From assembly GCA_015075625.1 (NCBI GenBank), contig JABTTZ010000004.1, positions 267,111 to 331,110 of the forward strand: a stretch of 64,000 nucleotides of DNA. The letters are read 5' to 3'. Origin of the DNA: Anaerolineales bacterium. Its GTDB lineage: Bacteria > Chloroflexota > Anaerolineae > Aggregatilineales > UBA2796. A program made the position numbers and the translations under genes. Numbering within the stretch: the stretch's first letter is position 1; every line of letters starts with the position of its first letter. Under the pieces are notes generated by a model. That model did not search any database. It saw nothing but the letters and a program-made list of their open reading frames with translations, and had not been told where the DNA came from. Shown piece after piece: positions 60,819 through 64,000 of this stretch.

Positions 60819-61403
60819 ATGACCAAAATTCTGATTCTGGGTGCGAATGGGCAGGTGGCACGGCACACAATTCCGGTTTTGCTAAAGCAGCCCGATGTGG
60901 AGCTGACGCTGTATTTGCGCCGCGCGGATCGGCTCAGGAACCCTGACCCGGCGCGGGTGACGATTGCCGAGGGCGATGTCCTTGATCTGGAAACACTGAA
61001 ACGGGCGATGCAGGGTCAGGATGTCGTGTATGCCAACCTCGCCGGCGCGATGGCGCAAATGGCGAAGGTGATCGTCAGCGCGATGCACGCGATGGGTGTC
61101 AGGCGCCTGATCTTCATCAGCTCGATGGGGATCTATGGCGAAGTACCGGGCGAGACCTATAGCAGTATCCTTGACCCCTATCGGGATTCGGCGGCTGTGA
61201 TCGAAGCCTCGGATCTGGACTACACCATCCTGCGCCCCGGCTGGTTCACCCGTGATGCTGAAGTGAACTATCAGCTCACGCAAAAAGGCGAGCCGTTCAA
61301 AGGGCATGACATCTCGCTCAACAGCCTGTCCGATTTGATTGTCAGGCTGGCGCTCACACCCGATATGGAAGTGCGGCACAGCCTGGGTGTCAGTCGTGGG
61401 TAA
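60819..61403 (+). CDS. NAD(P)-binding NmrA-like / atypical SDR protein
   Basis: About 194 aa from the ATG at 60819, with GAAGG upstream. Rossmann start TKILILGANGQVARHTIPVL (GxxGxxA/R pattern). Further on are VTIAEGDVLDLETLKRAMQG, RRLIFISSMGIYGEVPGE (SSM triad region) and LDYTILRPGWFTRDAEVNYQ. Short atypical SDRs of this kind act as NAD(P)-dependent reductases or redox sensors. First gene of the AraC-linked operon; 44 nt before the next gene. Confidence 0.85.
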   Translation: MTKILILGANGQVARHTIPVLLKQPDVELTLYLRRADRLRNPDPARVTIAEGDVLDLETLKRAMQGQDVVYANLAGAMAQMAKVIVSAMHAMGVRRLIFISSMGIYGEVPGETYSSILDPYRDSAAVIEASDLDYTILRPGWFTRDAEVNYQLTQKGEPFKGHDISLNSLSDLIVRLALTPDMEVRHSLGVSRG

Positions 61404-61447
61404 CGGGCAAAAAAGTCGTAAGACGCAGACTGCACAGGAGAAAAACG

Positions 61448-62272
61448 ATGACGGACGTAATTGTTTTAATTGGAGCAGGTCAGATTGGACAGGCGATTGC
61501 CCGGCGAGTGGGCGTCGGCAAGCATGTGGTTCTTGCCGATCTGCATGAAGCGAATGCCAGCGCAGCGGCGGAAGTCCTTACGAATGCAGGCTATGAAGTC
61601 AGTATAACAACCGTCAATGTTGCCTCGCGTGATGACGTGGAGCGGCTTGTCAAAACAGCGACGGAGCGGGGCGAGATCACCGGGCTGATTCACGCTGCGG
61701 GAGTCTCCCCGTCGCAGGCATCCCCGCAGACGATCCTCAACGTCGATCTCTATGGCACGGCCCTCGTGCTGGAAGCGTTCGGAAATGTCATCACTGCGGG
61801 AGGCTCGGGCGTCGTGATTGCATCACAATCAGGGCATCGTCTTCCGCCGCTGAGCGTTGAACAGAATCAAGCGTTGGCGCTAACTCCGGTTGAAGAACTG
61901 CTCAGTCTGCCGTTCCTTCAGTCCGATCAGGTCAAAGATTCGCTGCACGCCTATCAACTCTCCAAACGTGGGAACTCGCTGCGGGTCATGGCGGAGGCCG
62001 TTCGGTGGGGCAAGCGTGGCGCACGTATCAATACCATCAGTCCCGGCATCATCATCACGCCGCTTGCGAAAGACGAACTCACGGGGCCACGCGGCGAAGG
62101 GTATCGCCGCATGATTGAGGTGTCGGCTGCCGGACGTGCCGGTACGCCTGATGAGGTGGGAAATGTCGCCGCCCTGCTCATGGGCCCGGACGGTGGCTTT
62201 ATCACGGGCAGCGACTTCCTCATCGATGGCGGTGTGACGGCTGCCTATTGGTACGGTGAACTTGCCCCTTAA
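61448..62272 (+). CDS. Short-chain dehydrogenase/reductase
   Basis: 274 aa. Cofactor motif DVIVLIGAGQIGQAIARRVG, an NAxG-like LIHAAGVSPSQASP, a catalytic Ser in GVVIASQSGHRLP and YQLSKRGN with the Y-x3-K pair near 176. The C-terminus has INTISPGIIITPLAKDEL and GSDFLIDGGVTAAYW. The Gly-rich loop reads GAGQIGQ instead of the classic TGxxxGxG, which is also seen in the partial gene at 63940, so the two are paralogues. Substrate unknown. Confidence 0.88.
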   Translation: MTDVIVLIGAGQIGQAIARRVGVGKHVVLADLHEANASAAAEVLTNAGYEVSITTVNVASRDDVERLVKTATERGEITGLIHAAGVSPSQASPQTILNVDLYGTALVLEAFGNVITAGGSGVVIASQSGHRLPPLSVEQNQALALTPVEELLSLPFLQSDQVKDSLHAYQLSKRGNSLRVMAEAVRWGKRGARINTISPGIIITPLAKDELTGPRGEGYRRMIEVSAAGRAGTPDEVGNVAALLMGPDGGFITGSDFLIDGGVTAAYWYGELAP

Positions 62273-62349
62273 TAGGCAGTTATCGCACAGCGGCGGAACG
62301 GCCATGTTCCGCCGCAGGAATTTTGTAAACAGGACGAGGAGCTCGAACA

Positions 62350-62748
62350 ATGATAATCAATAGAAATGGGTCGCAACCCTCTGGCAAGGGACCGGCGGAA
62401 TGGTTCACCGGTGTGGTGCGAATTGACCCACTTTTCTCCGCAGCGGCACCGGCGCGGATGGCGGGTGCCAGCGTCACGTTTGAACCCGGTGCGCGTACTG
62501 CATGGCATACCCACCCGCTCGGACAAACCCTGATCGTGACGGCGGGCTGTGGTCGGGTCCAGCGCTGGGGAGGTCCCATCGAGGTGATTCGTCCGGGCGA
62601 CGTGGTTCAGTTTGCGCCGGGCGAAAAACACTGGCACGGGGCCGCCCCGACGACCTCGGTGACCCATATCGCCATACAGGAAAGTTTGGATGGTGATGTC
62701 GTCGAATGGATGGAACACGTGAGCGACGCGCAGTACACGGCTGAATAA
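62350..62748 (+). CDS. Single-domain cupin protein
   Basis: 132 aa. Cupin motif 1 reads [20 protein letters not shown], with the H-x-H pair and Gln metal ligands. Motif 2 reads [19 protein letters not shown], with the His ligands. It resembles the small (R)-mandelonitrile lyase/carboxymuconolactone-linked cupins. It could bind a metal and help isomerise or detoxify a reactive carbonyl. In the middle of the AraC-linked operon, 77 nt after the SDR gene. Confidence 0.85.
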   Translation: MIINRNGSQPSGKGPAEWFTGVVRIDPLFSAAAPARMAGASVTFEPGARTAWHTHPLGQTLIVTAGCGRVQRWGGPIEVIRPGDVVQFAPGEKHWHGAAPTTSVTHIAIQESLDGDVVEWMEHVSDAQYTAE

Positions 62749-62805
62749 ACGTAACCGGAAATCCGCGCAGGGAAGCAGCGAGACAACACAAGGAAGAAAA
62801 GCGCT

Positions 62806-63843
62806 ATGCGTGCAACCATCATGTACGGTGCAGGTGATGTTCGGGTTGTGAATGTCCCCGATGCTCAAATCAAACAACCAACCGATGCCGTGATCCGCAT
62901 CACGTATGCTTGCATCTGTGGAAGCGATTTGTGGCCCTATCGCGGTTACGCCGAATTTGGCGAAAACGGCAAGCCAATGGGACACGAGGCTATCGGCGTG
63001 GTCGAAGCGATTGGTTCAGAGGTTCGACATATCAACGTGGGCGATCTCGTCGCCATGCCATTCGCCTTCTCGGATGGCACTTGTCCGCACTGTCAGGCGG
63101 GCATCCACACGTCCTGTGAGCATGGCGGCTTTTTCGGTTCGCCCGATGTTGGCGGCGCTCAGGCTGAAGCCCTTCGCATCCCGCAGGCCGATGGAACCCT
63201 GGTGAAGTTGGCGGGTGGAAACGACGGTGCCGTGATGGCATCGCTGCTAAGCCTCACCGATGTGATGTCAACCGGACATCACGCCGCGGTTTCCGCTCAG
63301 GTTGCCCCCGGTAAATTCGTCGCCGTTGTGGGTGACGGTGCCGTCGGATTGTGCGGTGTGATTGCGGCAAAACGGCTGGGTGCTGAGCAGATCATCATGA
63401 TGGGGAATCATGCTGACCGCATTACGCTGGCGCAGGAATTCGGCGCAACTGATGTCGTGAGCGAACGCGGTGAAGCAGCCATCGAACGGGTAAAAGCACT
63501 CACGGGCGGTTACGGCGTTCACTCGGTTCTAGAGTGCGTGGGTACGGATCAGTCCATGAATACCGCCCTTCACATTGCCCGTCCGGGAGGCGTCATTGGT
63601 CGGGTGGGGGTTCCGCATGATGTGAACATTCCCGCAGCCGCGCCCACCTTCTATCGCAATCTCACCATCAGCGGCGGTCCTGCGCCGGTCCGCGCCTACA
63701 TTGAAGACCTCATCCCGGATGTGCTTGAAGGCAAAATCCAGCCGGGTCGTGTCTTTGACCGGATCATCGGTCTGGACGACGTGCCAGCCGGCTATCAGGC
63801 GATGGACAATCGCGAGTCCATTAAGGTCATGATCACGTTATAG
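62806..63843 (+). CDS. Zinc-dependent alcohol dehydrogenase (MDR superfamily)
   Basis: 345 aa. Catalytic zinc ligands: Cys and Asp in ACICGSDLWPYRG near 38, and GHEAIGVVEAIG. The second loop DGTCPHCQAGIHTSCEHGG has three Cys rather than the usual four of the structural zinc, as is typical of this sub-family. Rossmann part FVAVVGDGAVGLCGVIAAKR. It probably oxidises an alcohol or reduces an aldehyde with NAD(P). Fits the YqhC-like regulator upstream and the two SDRs as a small-molecule redox operon. Confidence 0.92.
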   Translation: MRATIMYGAGDVRVVNVPDAQIKQPTDAVIRITYACICGSDLWPYRGYAEFGENGKPMGHEAIGVVEAIGSEVRHINVGDLVAMPFAFSDGTCPHCQAGIHTSCEHGGFFGSPDVGGAQAEALRIPQADGTLVKLAGGNDGAVMASLLSLTDVMSTGHHAAVSAQVAPGKFVAVVGDGAVGLCGVIAAKRLGAEQIIMMGNHADRITLAQEFGATDVVSERGEAAIERVKALTGGYGVHSVLECVGTDQSMNTALHIARPGGVIGRVGVPHDVNIPAAAPTFYRNLTISGGPAPVRAYIEDLIPDVLEGKIQPGRVFDRIIGLDDVPAGYQAMDNRESIKVMITL

Positions 63844-63939
63844 GGCAAATGCGGAAACGTAGCTATCGCTGCGGGTTTCCGCATCGAAACTCTATAACGA
63901 AAACCTGCTCAATCAGAATAGCAAGCGAAGGAGAACAGC

Positions 63940-64000
63940 ATGAGCAAACAAATTCTCGTCCTCATTGGCAGCGGTGGGATCGGACAGGCAATTGCCCGTC
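63940..64000 (+). CDS. Short-chain dehydrogenase/reductase, partial (cut by window end)
   Basis: Only 20 codons are present: MSKQILVLIGSGGIGQAIAR. AAGGAG precedes the ATG by six bases. The cofactor loop GSGGIGQ is the same variant as in the SDR at 61448, so this is a second copy in the operon. Confidence 0.75.
   Translation, partial: MSKQILVLIGSGGIGQAIAR

Overview
The window looks like a chromosomal segment of a Chloroflexota bacterium, most probably of the Anaerolineae type. This is inferred from gene style rather than from any marker phylogeny. The signs are proline/threonine-rich secreted proteins with TolB-like beta-propellers, many TPR and SH3b proteins, a WXG100 protein, a fused homocysteine methyltransferase/MTHFR, a DUF6391-like protein, tandem L,D-transpeptidases, frequent GTG/TTG starts and moderately high GC. 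No rRNA, tRNA or CRISPR array was seen.

Layout. 1-5.6 kb is a decayed accessory region: an unknown gene, a PIN protein and a DprA-like protein in an overlapping cassette; the last codons of a restriction-modification methylase cut by an IS4-type element; and an RHS toxin tip whose immunity gene is broken by a miniature transposon, a frameshift and a stop codon. 5.6-14.4 kb holds ppk2, then a long minus-strand cluster: WXG100 fusion protein, DcrB-like protein, glycosidase, three related TPR-membrane proteins (two with beta-propellers) and a PHP phosphoesterase. 14.6-20 kb runs rightward with lysC, an ABC ATPase, a large sensor kinase and a coupled TetR regulator. 20-28 kb holds an HNH/zinc-ribbon protein, a cupin plus glycosyltransferase pair, a hydrolase, holA, a DUF6391-like protein and the methionine/folate enzyme. 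28-36 kb holds clpC, a convergent Clp_N-kinase fusion and a heterodimeric ABC exporter. 36.5-41.6 kb holds gyrB and a TPR/J-domain/GrpE operon. 41.7-52 kb holds envelope and secreted proteins (TPR, propeller lipoprotein, SH3b, a three-gene membrane operon), transposase remnants and an orphan amino-acid permease. 52.3-58 kb holds two L,D-transpeptidases, a P450 with a divergent TetR gene, a glycosyltransferase and an intact IS. 59.6-64 kb is an AraC-controlled operon of oxidoreductases and a cupin, cut by the window end.

The points most worth attention are: (1) a protein joining a Clp N-terminal domain to an APH-like kinase domain, lying tail to tail with clpC; (2) a 165-bp intergenic element present twice, carrying a consensus promoter and two conserved hairpins upstream of two unrelated genes; (3) the layered decay of the RHS toxin/immunity locus; (4) a WXG100 domain fused to a long repetitive C-terminal region; (5) a TPR/J/GrpE operon in which the J-domain lacks the HPD aspartate. 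All functions were assigned by reading sequences, without database searches.
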